The notes below the pieces were generated by a model, which was given only the letters and a program-made list of their open reading frames with translations, was not told the DNA's origin and did no database searches. Positions 10,945-20,619 of a stretch of DNA of 64,000 bases are shown piece by piece (the stretch's first letter is position 1; every line of letters starts with the position of its first letter). The translations under genes and the position numbers were made by a program. The DNA lies in NCBI RefSeq assembly GCF_000321225.1, contig NW_004451419.1, positions 507,698 to 571,697 on the forward strand. Direction: 5' to 3'. Source of the DNA: Odobenus rosmarus divergens. Taxonomy: Eukaryota > Chordata > Mammalia > Carnivora > Odobenidae.

Positions 10945-12955
10945 CGGCCCTGCCCCAGAGCCGATGGCACTGTCCCCGCAGGCCAGGAACCAGGCAAGAT
11001 CTGGCTGTGTGTGCGTGCGCAGGTGGCCCCGCTAGAGTCCTCAGCCTTCTGGTGTGTTCTCAGAGCAGGCTCCTTGCAGGAGCCGCTGGCCCCCAGTTCA
11101 AACCAAATCTGGCCCCCTGAACAGCTCTGTGAGCGTGCGCTGGGTGGTGTCCTCACTGAGCTCCGACAGGAGTCAGTCTGTCTAGAACGTCTTTTTACTC
11201 ACCTGATACAGGTAATTAAAAGAAACCCAGTTCCGGAAGCCACCTTTTTTATATTCGGCTATGTTAGGTGTTCTCAGAGGGGAGGTAACTTTGTCTAATC
11301 CTCCAATCGGTTTCAGCATAGATCTTTTATTTTTAATAAGCAGGCCCAAAAAATTGGTGAAATTATTAAAGGCAACAATTTAGAAGAAAAAGTGCCTTTC
11401 ACTTTCGATTGCTTTTGTAGCACGTCCGTTCTGGAAAACACACATTGTCTAAGAGTCCTCTGAACGACTTTTGAGAAAAGCTCTGCTCCTTCCAAGTTTC
11501 TCCGCGGAGAGCAACAGGACGCCTAAAAGACGCCTGAAGAACACCTGCCTTCTCTTTTTGTGGGTCTTTTCTAGTCTTTGGATTCTTTCTGTCATCAAAG
11601 TGCACCTGCCAAATCTGCCCCCCCCCGGGGGGGGTAATTCTTCTGCTGCTCTGTCAGCTGTGAGCTGCTTCCCGCTTGCTCTTAACTGTTGGCACACTGG
11701 ACGGGAGACGTGACGATGGTCTGTCATCAAACTGTGTGAACAGTGGGCACAGGGCAGCGTCTGCACCTCCTCTGCTCTGGACAAAGCCTGTTTTTACACC
11801 GCCTCCCCCCCGTGGACGGTTATTTCTAACTCTTGCCCCTGCAGCGCTCCTGAGGTTTACAGGTGTAGCTGGGGGCTGGAAGGGCACTGACCGCAGGGCC
11901 ACAGTCAGGCTTCCTCGTTTGGCAAGGGAAGGCTTAGTCTCAGCGAGCATCCAAACCCCAGCCCTTTCCACAAAAGAGTAGAAAGTTTTCAGTTTGTAAA
12001 AAACGTATTCTTACAGCTGATCATCTAGTCCTGTCATTTTGTTATAGGTCCGTACTCTACATTAATTGTACAAAGACTGTACTGGGCATTCTCTTCCCTC
12101 TTGGGAGAAGGCTCATGGATGCAGCCCAGCACCACAGGAAGTTTGAGGACACAGTGGTATCTATGTTCTAGCTAGGTTTTTTATTAAAAAAAAAAAAAAA
12201 TTCAAACGGACTCTTTAGAGTTACGATTTGGAATTCGAACTTTCTAAAAGGTCACCCGAGGTGAGGCTGAGAGGCTGAGACCTGGGCTTCCCCTGGTGGG
12301 GGTGGGCTGGCAGACACTGCTAGACCAGGCCTGGGTGTCCGCGAAGAGCGCAAGGGGCCCGGGTGATCGCTGTCCTGCCGGGCCCAGCACGCACCCCGAC
12401 GACTCACAGCTCTCGACCGACTGAACATACTGTGGAAGGTTCTCCGGGCCCCGGACATCCGGGAGAGAAGACCAGCGTGAAGCGTCCTTCCCGGTTCCGT
12501 CGTAGGCCCTGGCTTTGATGTTGCCTCAAGTACAGCTGTTTTGCCTGAGTCCGGGGGACAAACACCCGGTGATGTGACCCTTACACCGCGCTGCAAAACT
12601 GTAGCTTTCAGTAACTGCTCTTCTGCCGCCGTTTTCCCTTTGAAATCTGCTGTTAAAGAGATGCTGGGCCCGGAACGTTCAGCTGTAAGTGGATGGCGGG
12701 TCAGAGGCCGGGGTGGACATGCACGGTCTCTGACCCAGACTCAAAGCTGACTTCTTCATTTTGTAAATTATTAGGCATTAAGTAGCAGCCACCTCATCTT
12801 TCTAGCTTTAAGTTATTTACAGAGCAGCTTCTCTGGGCAAAAACCTAAGTTAAACTAGTAGTTTATGCCATAATAACTTCTGATTTATGTATTTGCTAAA
12901 GGTACCTTTTGTATCTGCTGTGTATTATAGTAATAAAAGAATCTTTTTGTTAGGA
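10945..12955 (+). other. USP30: USP30 3' untranslated region
   Basis: About 2 kb without a supported gene, running from the stop codon to just past the AATAAA at 12932-12937. It holds a C9G8 mirror tract at 11618-11634 and an A-run at 12187-12200. The length is inferred from the poly(A) signal and the short gap to ALKBH2. Confidence 0.75.
12932..12937 (+). promoter_or_regulatory. USP30: USP30 poly(A) signal AATAAA
   Basis: Canonical hexamer about 2 kb after the stop, followed by T/G-rich sequence (TCTTTTTGTTAGG). It is the last such signal on this strand before ALKBH2. Confidence 0.75.
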
Positions 12956-13156
12956 AAAAAAAACCCAACTGGTATTCTTTCATAATTGACCAACTTGATA
13001 ACAACCATCCTCTTTCTGAATTCTGCATTGTTAGGTAATAAGCCCCATGCTTGGATGCAGCCTTTCCTATGTTCCCTGTTGGGAAAAGAGAAGCCAGCTC
13101 CCTCTTGGAGTAGAGAGGGAAGGAGAAAAGAGAAGTACAAACCACCGACAAAGTTT

Positions 13157-13463
13157 TTACTTTTTAGTGGGCAGAATTTTGCGAAATGTCAGATTGACCC
13201 GTGGAGCTAGAATCTTCTTTCGTACGGGGAGACTGTGGTACCAGTAAGTGTTGGTCGGGTGGTTCATCATAAGCAAACTTCCGTGGGCCAGCTGAAGCCT
13301 GACCACCTCCACCTTCCGGGTGGGCTTTTTCCCCCGAGAGTCCTTATGCCGGAAGAAGAAGTCTCTGCAGGCCCCAAAGGAGACAGAAGCTATGGGGCTC
13401 CCGGGAGCCAGTTCTCGTTCATCATCTCGGTGCTCACCGATGTGGTCACAGCCGTCTTTATAC
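13157..13463 (-). CDS. ALKBH2: ALKBH2 terminal coding exon
   Basis: Acceptor TTGCAG (minus strand); one base completes Arg155, then 101 residues and TAA at 13159-13157. It carries all the iron and 2-oxoglutarate ligands: HIGEHRDDEREL, the strand PIASVSFGACRDF, MMNHPTNTYWYHSLP, and the end APRVNLTFRKILPTKK. Confidence 0.97.
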
Positions 13464-14001
13464 CTGCAATGAGAACACAAGCCCTGTTTACAAAACAGCC
13501 CTCTCCTGGGACCCGCCAACAGGGCAGAATCCTCATTTCCCCCCAGCGTGACAGGTGCCACGAGCAGCCCCTGCTGTGGGTCTGTGGGGGCTGGAGGGCC
13601 TCATCTGGGTCTACAGATGAGCCAAGCCTGAAGCACTTCCACTCGATCTTGTCCTGTTTGATCATGTGCTTTAAAATGTAACTCACCAAAAGCAGCCAAA
13701 AACTCGTCTTGGGGTTTTCCCAGTCCATGTATGTAAACCTTCAAATGGTTTCTCCCCCACTTAAGAATAAAAAACCCTGACTCCTTGCCAGTTTGGCCCC
13801 TGCCCGTCTCTGAGCTCATAATAGCCCTGTCTCCCTCCCCTCGTTTGCTGCTCCAGCAGTTATCAGTGGGATTTCCGCTCCTTACACACTCCAAGCCCCC
13901 TCTGCTCTTCCTCAGGATGTCTGTGTGGCTTGCTCCCTCATTCCATGTAGTCTCAGCACCTCAGGGAGCCCTCCGCTAACCACCTTCCCCTAAACTCAGG
14001 G

Positions 14002-14207
14002 TTGGTAAGCAGGGCGGTTCTGTCCCCCAAGGGACGCTCGGCAGTGTCTGGAGACATTCTGGTGGCTGTGACTGGGGAGGGGATGCTCCTGGCATCCAAG
14101 GGGTGGAAGCCAGGGAGGCTGCTCACATCCTGCAAAGCACACGGCAGCCCTGACAACAGAAGTATCCGGCCCAAAATGTCAGAGCGTTGCTGGTGCGAAA
14201 CCCTGCC
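14002..14207 (+). mobile_element. MER20-like hAT element
   Basis: TCTGTCCCCCAAGGGACG, GTCTGGAGACATTCTGGTGG, ATCCGGCCCAAAATGTCAGA and GCGAAACCCTGC occur in consensus order. This copy is antisense within the ALKBH2 intron. Confidence 0.75.
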
Positions 14208-14440
14208 CTCAACCCAGACCCCTTTCTCCTAGCCATTCTTAGCAATATCAGCCTGTTTAATTTTCTTTAAGACACTTATCAGCATCTGAAATGATCTTGT
14301 TCAACGGTTTGTTCATGAGAGAAGCACCTCTCACTTCCTCTGCGGCGTGGCCTCCACAAGGACCAACTGCTGATGCTCCCCAGGCCACATCCCTGCTGCA
14401 CTAAGGGATTTGTTGTACAAATGAATAAAATATGGTGGAT

Positions 14441-14633
14441 CTTATCTTTAGGGAACAAACTGAGGGCTGCTGGAGGGGGGGGATGGGGCAACCGGGTGAT
14501 GGGCATTAAGCGGGGCACATGATGTGATGAGCACTGGGTGTTATATGCAACTGATGAATCACTGAACCCTACATCTGCAACTAAGGATGTACTTACTCTG
14601 TTAGCTAACTGAATTTAACTTAAAAAAAAAAAA
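14441..14633 (+). mobile_element. Carnivore LINE-1 3' end
   Basis: Resembles the carnivore L1 3'UTR: GGTGATGGGCATTAAG, GAGCACTGGGTGTTATATGC, AACTGATGAATCACTGAA, then a poly(A) run ending at 14633. It is 5'-truncated. Confidence 0.8.
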
Positions 14634-14726
14634 ATGATGGAATCCTAAATTCCTGCCTTCGGAAGAAGCAGATTTATACAATTCAGTCCAGTAGCCTGAA
14701 AAGGAAAAAACCAGGTAGAGTGTCAC

Positions 14727-14925
14727 CTGTTGACAAGCACAAAGTTGAAGGTCTCTCCTGTCACCATAGAAACACGATCCCGGACGTGCTCTAGAACTGG
14801 GATCCAGGGCTTTGGAGACAGAGTGAGGCCCGAGAACGTGTAGGTCAGCCCCACGTTGCCATAGGTCGCTTGCTTCCTGGGCACACTGTGCCACTTCCCG
14901 AACACCTGGACCCTGGCCAGCGCAC
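14727..14925 (-). CDS. ALKBH2: ALKBH2 middle coding exon
   Basis: Acceptor GCGCAG and donor GTGACA on the minus strand. It completes a Gly codon, then adds 65 codons and AG of an Arg codon. It includes VQVFGKWHSVPRKQATYG, with the base-flipping finger Phe, and GLTYTFSGLTLSPKPW, the substrate lid. Confidence 0.97.
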
Positions 14926-15957
14926 CTGCGCAGATAAAACACGGCAGCTCAGAAGAGCAGGCAGGCGAGTAGCCCGCACGCTTGCTCCCTGAGGATTCAG
15001 GATTGAAAGGGAACTGAAACAGGAGTAACATTTCACTTCCTGACCAGGGAGAGAAATCACTGTGCCTTGCCCAAAATGTTCACGTAAGAACAGTGGTTCT
15101 TGTCCTACACTTAGAGAAAGACGCTCTCGTCCAATTTTTTTTTTTTTAACACTATGCTTTAATTGCCTAAACGCCAGTAGAAGCATAATAAGAGGCTGAA
15201 ATGCAAGCAAGCTGAAGTCAGGCTACACGCAATGGTGATTTTGCCAACCGTGCGGACTAAGGGTGTGGGGCCCCTAAGAGAGATGAAGCCAATGCAGTTA
15301 AGGCGGTGGGCTGGGGTCTCCCGTGGGCTTCTCTCTGCCTCCACGTGCACTGCCACCTTGTAGGCATTCTCAGTGTGTGCTCCCGGACCAACAGCATCAG
15401 CAGGCCCTGGAAACAGCCGCTACACTGTGGGGGAGGGCTCCAGTGATGTCAGTTCTCGGAAGCGACAAAGCCCCCCCCCCGCCCCGCCATGATGCCGAGA
15501 ACCCCCGCTGTGGGGCAATTACCTGGTCATTTGCTGTCTCTCCTACTAGACCAGCTGCACTTTAGAGTCAGCTGGAGGCTTTCTAAAAACACTGCCACCC
15601 AGGCCGCACCCGCCCAGCTACTCCTATGCAGCTGATCTCGCCCAGGCTGCACACCCCCCTCCCCAGCTACTCCGATTCTCGGGTAGAACCCAGCATCCCT
15701 TTTGTTTTTTACCTTTCCCAGCTGATTCTAATCAGCAGCCAGGTGGCAAATCACTCCCAAGTCTGTCAGCTCCTGGTGGGCAGGCAAACTTTTCTCCAGT
15801 TTGTATCCCAGGCACTCAACATGGTGCTCGGCCCACAAATGCCCAGAGAGTATGTGTTGAATCAGTTAATGAAGTCACCGGTTCAGATTTCCCCAAACAC
15901 AGAGCACTAGTTTTATCAAACAAGTCTTCAGCACACACCCCGAAGTCCTCAGCTTAC
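14926..15957 (-). other. ALKBH2 intron 2
   Basis: Contains a T-run at 15137-15147, a C-rich run near 15472-15480, a possible MER5-like hAT relic (15555-15740) and an L2 3' relic (15765-15885). No gene was seen. Confidence 0.65.
15765..15885 (+). repeat. L2 LINE 3' relic
   Basis: TCCTGGTGGGCAGGCAAACT, CCCAGGCACTCAACATGGTG and GTATGTGTTGAATCAGTTAA follow the L2 3' consensus order. Confidence 0.6.
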
Positions 15958-16222
15958 CTGTAAAATACTCCACTCCTTGCTCCAGCTCCTGGAAAATCTT
16001 GTCCGCTTCGGCTTTGCCAAACAGGACTGTGTAATCACAGCTCAGGCCCTCGGCTCGGATGTGCCGCCAGCTGGGGCCTGCATTCCCTGGGGTTTCTGCC
16101 CTGGGCCTCTTCCTGCTGCTCTCCTCCTCTCCTCTCAGCCCTGCCGGGCCTTCTCCACTCACCTCTCGCTCCCTCTTTCCCAAAAGGCCCCCTAAAGCCC
16201 CCTTCACCAGGAACCTGTCCAT
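15958..16222 (-). CDS. ALKBH2: ALKBH2 first coding exon
   Basis: ATG at 16222-16220 opens MDRFLVKGALGGLL; the donor is GTAAGC. The exon gives 88 codons plus one base. The N-terminal 50 residues are basic, charged and variable, as in orthologues, and hold the APIM motif. The conserved part starts at GPSWRHIRAEGL. The exon begins at about 16231 behind a TTTAG acceptor, so the upstream 5'UTR is spliced. Confidence 0.96.
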
Positions 16223-16739
16223 TCTGTCTCCCTAAAGCAAAGGCCTGGGAGTCGGCAGCAAGGCAGAGAGAGATTGCCCAGGCTCTGTCCCAGATGCAAA
16301 AAATTGGCTTGGTGGCCAAGTGGGCCCACAGAACTTCTCGGTGTTTTCAAGTTCCCACTTTTAACACCATGTCCTAGAAAGGAAGTAGAGGATGTTGAAG
16401 TTGGAAGGGTCGCTCAGCATGTCCTGGGTCCCCCACACCTGGCTATGCATCACAGTCAGCTGGCTGGCTTGCAAAACCCCAACTGCCTGCATTCCACCGA
16501 CCAAGCACCTGACCTTTTCAAGAAAGCCCACCCTGGCACGCCTGGACAAGGGAAGGGGTTTGCCTAAAGTCACCCAGAGAAGCAGATTCCCGGTCTCCTT
16601 TCCCCCGACTACTGACCGGCCCTCCCACGCCAGTATCCCCTTAGGTAAGTATAGTGATCCTGGAACGGCTAGGATTCAGAATCTGATCCCAAAACAGTTA
16701 CACGTGGTCACACGCACGCCGAACTCCGATAGAAAATAA

Positions 16740-17010
16740 GGATTGTGACACCGAGCAGGGGGCGGGATCTCTCTTTGACACCGCAGACAGCGGCCGCGCC
16801 GCCCCGAGCCCGACAAACACCGGAGGCGGGGCTGGCGGGAAAGAGGCAACACGGGGGCCGCAGCGTCACTTCCGGGTGGATTTCGGGGGCCCGCTGGGAA
16901 ATGTAGGCACCTCGGCGAAACAGTGAGGTGAGCGGCTCCCTGGTGCCACCCGTTGGTCTCCTGGGCGCGCTGCAGGCACTGCAGGTTTTCCGCCTAGCCA
17001 CTTACTCCCT
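16740..17010 (-). promoter_or_regulatory. ALKBH2: ALKBH2 CpG-rich 5' region
   Basis: CpG-rich block about 0.5 kb upstream of the start codon. It holds GGCGGGAAA (16834-16842, E2F-like), CACTTCCGG (16867-16875, ETS-like), GC boxes and CTGGGAAATGTAGG (about 16889-16902), which on the other strand resembles the ZNF143 motif. No TATA box was seen. The exact start site and first exon are not resolved, so some motifs may lie in the transcribed part. Confidence 0.6.
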
Positions 17011-17520
17011 GGGGAGGTGGGCCACCCGGTGGGAGCTCGACCCCATGGCTTCTGTATTCGTCTCCACCCCTCGGGCTGTGTGGTTCTTGCAGGTCGCTTA
17101 CCGTCCCTGGGCTTGAATAGCTTCCCCTGCACAGTGGGGGCTATAAAACCTCCGCGGTGAGAGCACTGTGAGGATTAAATGACAGGATGGGCCAGGAATG
17201 CTTCCGTGCTCCAAATAAATGTCAGGTTCTGTTACTGCTCTTCATTTTTGTTGAATCTCTGTCTCCCCCAGTGCAATGAAAGCTCCGTGGGATTCGGGGC
17301 CTTTGTTTTTAATCTTCTTAGTGCGCGGTTCTGCAGATTTTGACAGAAGTACACAGCTGTGTGACCACCACCACGATCATGATCCGGGGTGGTTCTGTCA
17401 CCCCACAAAATTCCCCCAAGCCTTTTAGTTAGAAACTCGCCCTCGCCCGATGCTAACCCCCGAGCCCCTGGCCACCACTGAGCAGTTTCCTGTCCCTATA
17501 GTTCCGTCTTTTCCAGAATT

Positions 17521-17738
17521 TTTTTTATTTTTTTATTTCTTTTTAAAGATTTTATTTATTTATTTGAGACACAGAGAATGAGAGAGAGAGAGAGAGCACA
17601 TGAGAGGGGAGAGGGTCAGAGGGAGAAGCAGACTCCCTGCCGAGCAGGGAGCCCCATGCGGGACTCGATCCAGGGACTCCAGGATCATGACCTGAGCGGA
17701 AGGCAGTCGCTTAATCAACTGAGCCACGCAGGCGCCCT
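17521..17738 (-). mobile_element. Can-SINE
   Basis: Full-length minus-strand copy. It is flanked by CCAGAATTTT at 17513 and 17739; the second of these is shared with the next SINE. Confidence 0.9.
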
Positions 17739-17748
17739 CCAGAATTTT

Positions 17749-17922
17749 CTTTAAAGATTTTATTTATTTCAGAGAGAGAGAGCACAAGCAGGGGGAGCAG
17801 CAGAGGGAGAAGCAGGCTTTCCGCTGAGCAAGGAGCCGGATGTGGAGCTCGATCCCAGGACCCCAGGATCACGACCCCAGCGGAAGGCAGACACTTAACC
17901 TACTGAGCCACCCAGGCGCCCC
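17749..17922 (-). mobile_element. Can-SINE at the same target as its neighbour
   Basis: A second minus-strand copy of a slightly different sequence, followed by TTTTCCAGAATTT at 17923. Three copies of the target therefore bracket two SINEs. Confidence 0.9.
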
Positions 17923-18404
17923 TTTTCCAGAATTTCTTATGAATGAAATCATACAACTGATAGCCTTTGATGTCTGGCCTTTCGTTCAGCTTAATGCTTT
18001 GAAGCTATACCCTTGTTTGTATCGGTTGTTTTATTGCTCGGCAGCATTCTGTTGTACAGATGCTCCACGGCTTGTTTACCCACTCACCGAACAGCCCCCC
18101 ACCGCCCCCCTCCGTCGAGGGACCTTTGAGTTGTTTCCAGCTTGGGGCAATTACAAATGAAGTTACTATATCCACTCCGGTGTAAGCTTTGCTGTGAATG
18201 CAGATTTTAATTGCACCTAGGAGTGGGATTACAGGAGTACATGGTGTCATGTTTCACTTTGTACCCAAACTGAGATGTATTTCGAAGTGGCTGTAAGGGC
18301 ACGTGATTTTGAGTTATGAGCTTCTGCCCTGACACACCAGGCTCCTTGCCCTAGGCGCTGGAACACGACCATAATAAGGATAAAGTCCCTGTGATGTAGT
18401 TTTT

Positions 18405-18960
18405 GGAATACAGGTGAGGTTCGGTGGGGTCCAGAGCTGATGGCCAAGAAAGGATTCTTGAGATGTGTTGGGTGCAAAATGGTGGTTTTATTAAGGCATG
18501 GGGACGGGACCCATGGGCAGGATGAGCTGCTAATGCCTTCTGGTCCCCACTGCCCCGGGACCATGAGGAGCAACTGACTATATACTTTGGGGTTGCGGGA
18601 AGAAAAGATCAGGGGAGTTCCAAAAGGATTTTCATATGCTAAAGAGGACTCATAGGATACCGGAGGCCTTGCCACTGTCAGACTAAGGTTGCTTTTCCCT
18701 CTAACAAGGCAGGCATTAACAAAGACCGTTTGGAGCTTCTGGGAGGAACATTATACTCTGCCAGCCTCAAGTATTTGTCAGTGGGCTGCAGGTTATAAGG
18801 ACATTTAATTTTATCTATGTTTCCTTCTGCCTTTGTTTCCCACCTCATCTGCCCTCAGCAGGGTTAAATTTTTGGAGATGGGAGACAAACAAGCCAAGAA
18901 TGCATAAGATAATTTAAGATAGTACAGAAGCTATTGTGTTGGTCACACAATAGCTAGAAC
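18405..18960. repeat. Unassigned repeat-like segment, possibly LTR
   Basis: Moderately GC-rich text with GTGGTTTTATTAAGGCATGG near its start. It resembles carnivore LTR relics only in general style. I see no coding sequence and cannot name the family. Confidence 0.25.
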
Positions 18961-19699
18961 GGGGGGCGGGCAGGAGAAGGCCTTTCAGAGGAAGGGACCT
19001 GAGTTGAGACCCAAAGCTTACCAGGTAGGGGACAGTGTGTGCAAGAGAGTACAGGCCACACAAGGGATAAGCTGGCTGTCACCTCACAGGAGTAAGGGCT
19101 TGGGTTACAGGGACACAGCTCTGCCGGCGGGGTAAGAAGCTGGGGTTTATTCTAAAACTTGGAAACTGCAGGGAGGATTTTTACCTGGGGATTACCATGA
19201 TGTAATTTACATTTCAAAAGGATCACTCTCCTAAGAGGAGAGCCGCCGGGGATTGTAGCCAGGTGATGAAGAGCAGCAGTTGAATCCGGGATTTATTTTG
19301 CAGATAGAACCCAGAGGACCCACTGTCGGTTTGGATGTGGGGAGGGAACGAACGCGGGAACAAGAAGGATGGCAGGTGCACGGGGCTTGCGGGGGTGCCT
19401 TGAAGAGGATGCAGACTTTGGAGTTTAATCTTCAGGACCTCAGTTAAAGTCTCCCCCAGACCTTACAGTTTAGGCAAAACGCAGGACCGCACTTGGCGCT
19501 AGTTTACGGCCAGTAAAATAGGTTGTGAAACTGGATGAGAGCAAAACAAACGACTGTTTTAATGCTAATTTCACTCCCAATGCTAATTTCACTCCCACAA
19601 CAACCCCTCGGGTAGGTACTTTTTTCTCTTTTTCACCCGCGGTAGAGGTGGAGGGACGGGCCCCAAGGCAGGGGTGTGATGACTTAGTACAATGAATGA

Positions 19700-20094
19700 A
19701 AGAGTAAGCGCAGGAGCTAACGCACCCAAAGACCCCGCCTACCACCTGAGGCTTCCAAGCCCCACCTGGTCCCAGAGGCGTCCCGCGCAGCCCCTCCGGC
19801 ACATGCGCACTAGGGCCCCCGCCGCCCCCCACCACCCCCAGCCCCCCGCCCACCCCCGGTCGGAGCATGCGCGGGCCGTTTGGCGCCAATTTCGGACCGC
19901 TGCAGCTGGCGCATTACCGCGGGTTCTCCGGGCGGCGCGCGTCCCCTCTCCTCGGCTCCGGGATGATCGGCCAGAAGACCCTCTACTCCTTCTTCTCCCC
20001 GAGCCCCGCCGGGAGGCGACGTGCCCGCAGTCCCGAGCCGGCCGACCCGGGGACCGGCGTGGCATTGGTAGCTGAGGAGAGCGGGGATGCGGCG
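19700..20094 (+). promoter_or_regulatory. UNG: UNG promoter A (UNG2) and CpG island
   Basis: A CpG-rich block that continues to about 20900. Before the UNG2 start lie ACATGCGCA (19801-19809) and GCATGCGC (19865-19872), both NRF-1-like, and the E2F-type palindrome TTTGGCGCCAA (19879-19889), about 80 bp before the ATG. Human UNG promoters are reported to be E2F-responsive, which fits a nuclear form needed in S phase. No TATA box was seen. Confidence 0.65.
19963..20094 (+). CDS. UNG: UNG2 first coding exon (exon 1A, nuclear)
   Basis: ATG at 19963 opens MIGQKTLYSFFSPSP; 44 codons end in EESGDAA before GTGAGG. The PIP box is at residues 4-11, followed by a basic stretch (GRRRARSPEP) in the place of the human nuclear signal. 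The start is chosen by homology. An in-frame ATG at 19867 could add 32 residues if transcribed. Confidence 0.95.
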
Positions 20095-20249
20095 GTGAGG
20101 CGCGGCGGGGACCGGGCACGGGGGGCAAGGGACGGGGAGGAGGGCGACGGGCCCCGCTCGGCCGAGGGGTTGCAGGGACGCGCCACCGACTCGGTAAGCT
20201 GGGTCCCTGCGTTCAAAAGCGGACTGCACGTGTTCAAAACAGCCGGTGC

Positions 20250-20619
20250 CGTTCCCTGTCGGCGGCCATTCTGAGGGGCCAGCCAATGGAGATGGACCTC
20301 GGGGCCCACGGCGCCAATCAGAGGCGAGGGGGCCGCCCTGCTCGGCCCGCCGTCCAATCAGAGGGGAGGGAGGCGGGACTCACCCCGGGAGGTTTTTGCC
20401 GCGAAAAGACCACGTGGGAACGCGGGGGGGCGGGGCGACGGGGTCAGGACCTCCCTTCCCGCCAACGCCGCGGGAGACGTCGCGGGCCTTGCTCACCGCC
20501 GCTCTCCCTGCTGCAACTTAGTACCAAATTCAAGACTGGGGGCAGCGGTGCCTTCCCGGACCTGACTCCCAGAGTCCGCTTTTGCTGCGACTTGCCGCGT
20601 GGAGGCTGCAGCCCCGCGA
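20250..20619 (+). promoter_or_regulatory. UNG: UNG promoter B (UNG1), between exons 1A and 1B
   Basis: CpG-rich. Three CCAAT boxes lie in about 75 bp: CCAATGG near 20284, GCCAATCAG near 20313 and TCCAATCAG near 20353. They are followed by the E2F-like TTTTTGCCGCGAAAA (20393-20407), the E-box CACGTG (20411-20416), a GC box (GGGGGGGCGGGG) and the E2F-like TTCCCGCC (20456-20463). This layout suits an E2F/Myc/Sp1-type TATA-less promoter for the mitochondrial form. Confidence 0.65.

Larger units (their letters stand above)
1..12955 (+). other. USP30: USP30 gene, 3' part (ubiquitin-specific protease 30)
   Basis: USP30 is a deubiquitinase anchored in the mitochondrial outer membrane and also found on peroxisomes. 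It prefers Lys6-linked ubiquitin chains and opposes PINK1/Parkin mitophagy. Eight coding exons with GT/AG borders and compatible phases join into about 324 codons, the C-terminal part of the roughly 517-residue human protein; the membrane anchor and catalytic Cys lie upstream of the window. Visible are the zinc-type pairs CKHC and CDNC of the USP fingers, the His box SGHFVTY and the segment WLWISDD, whose Ser completes the Cys-His-Ser triad peculiar to USP30 (most USPs use Asp or Asn). No frameshift or premature stop was seen. The gene converges on ALKBH2, as in human. The identity is firm; the 3' end is inferred from the AATAAA at 12932. Confidence 0.96.
13464..14726 (-). other. ALKBH2 intron 3
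   Basis: Contains a MER20-like copy (14002-14207), an L1 3' end (14441-14633) and L2-like sequence near 13850-13980. No exon-like segment was seen beyond the flanking ones. Confidence 0.7.
13157..16231 (-). other. ALKBH2: ALKBH2 gene (AlkB homologue 2), coding exons
   Basis: ALKBH2 is an Fe(II)/2-oxoglutarate dioxygenase of the nucleus. It directly reverses 1-methyladenine, 3-methylcytosine and etheno adducts in double-stranded DNA. Three coding exons join to 256 codons (human 261). Residues 3-7, RFLVK, form the APIM motif that binds PCNA. Phe97 corresponds to the human finger residue Phe102. The iron ligands are His166 and Asp168 (in EHRDD) and His231 (WYHSLP). Arg243 and Arg249 in APRVNLTFRK match the 2-oxoglutarate-binding arginines, with a constant offset of five from human. 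No lesions were seen. The gene is convergent with USP30 and divergent from UNG. The non-coding first exon is not resolved: donor-like sites on this strand lie near 17005 and 17101. No AATAAA is visible on this strand just past the stop. Confidence 0.96.
17325..18250 (-). mobile_element. Old LINE-1 relic (antisense)
   Basis: Plus-strand phrases GCCACCACTGAGCAGTTTCC, TTTTCCAGAATTTCTTATGA and TTGAGTTGTTTCCAGCTTGG follow the order of antisense L1 3' sequence. It is interrupted by two SINEs. Confidence 0.6.
17150..19780. other. ALKBH2-UNG intergenic region
   Basis: Mostly repeats: an antisense LINE relic with two SINEs (17325-18250), an unassigned LTR-like segment (18405-18960) and an unassigned older repeat (18960-19400, with TTTACATTTCAAAAGGATCA). 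The open frames here lack any support. Confidence 0.6.

Noticed and set aside
16642..16650. Plus-strand donor-like GTAAGTATA upstream of ALKBH2
   Set aside because: No exon on the plus strand could be linked to it. Probably chance.
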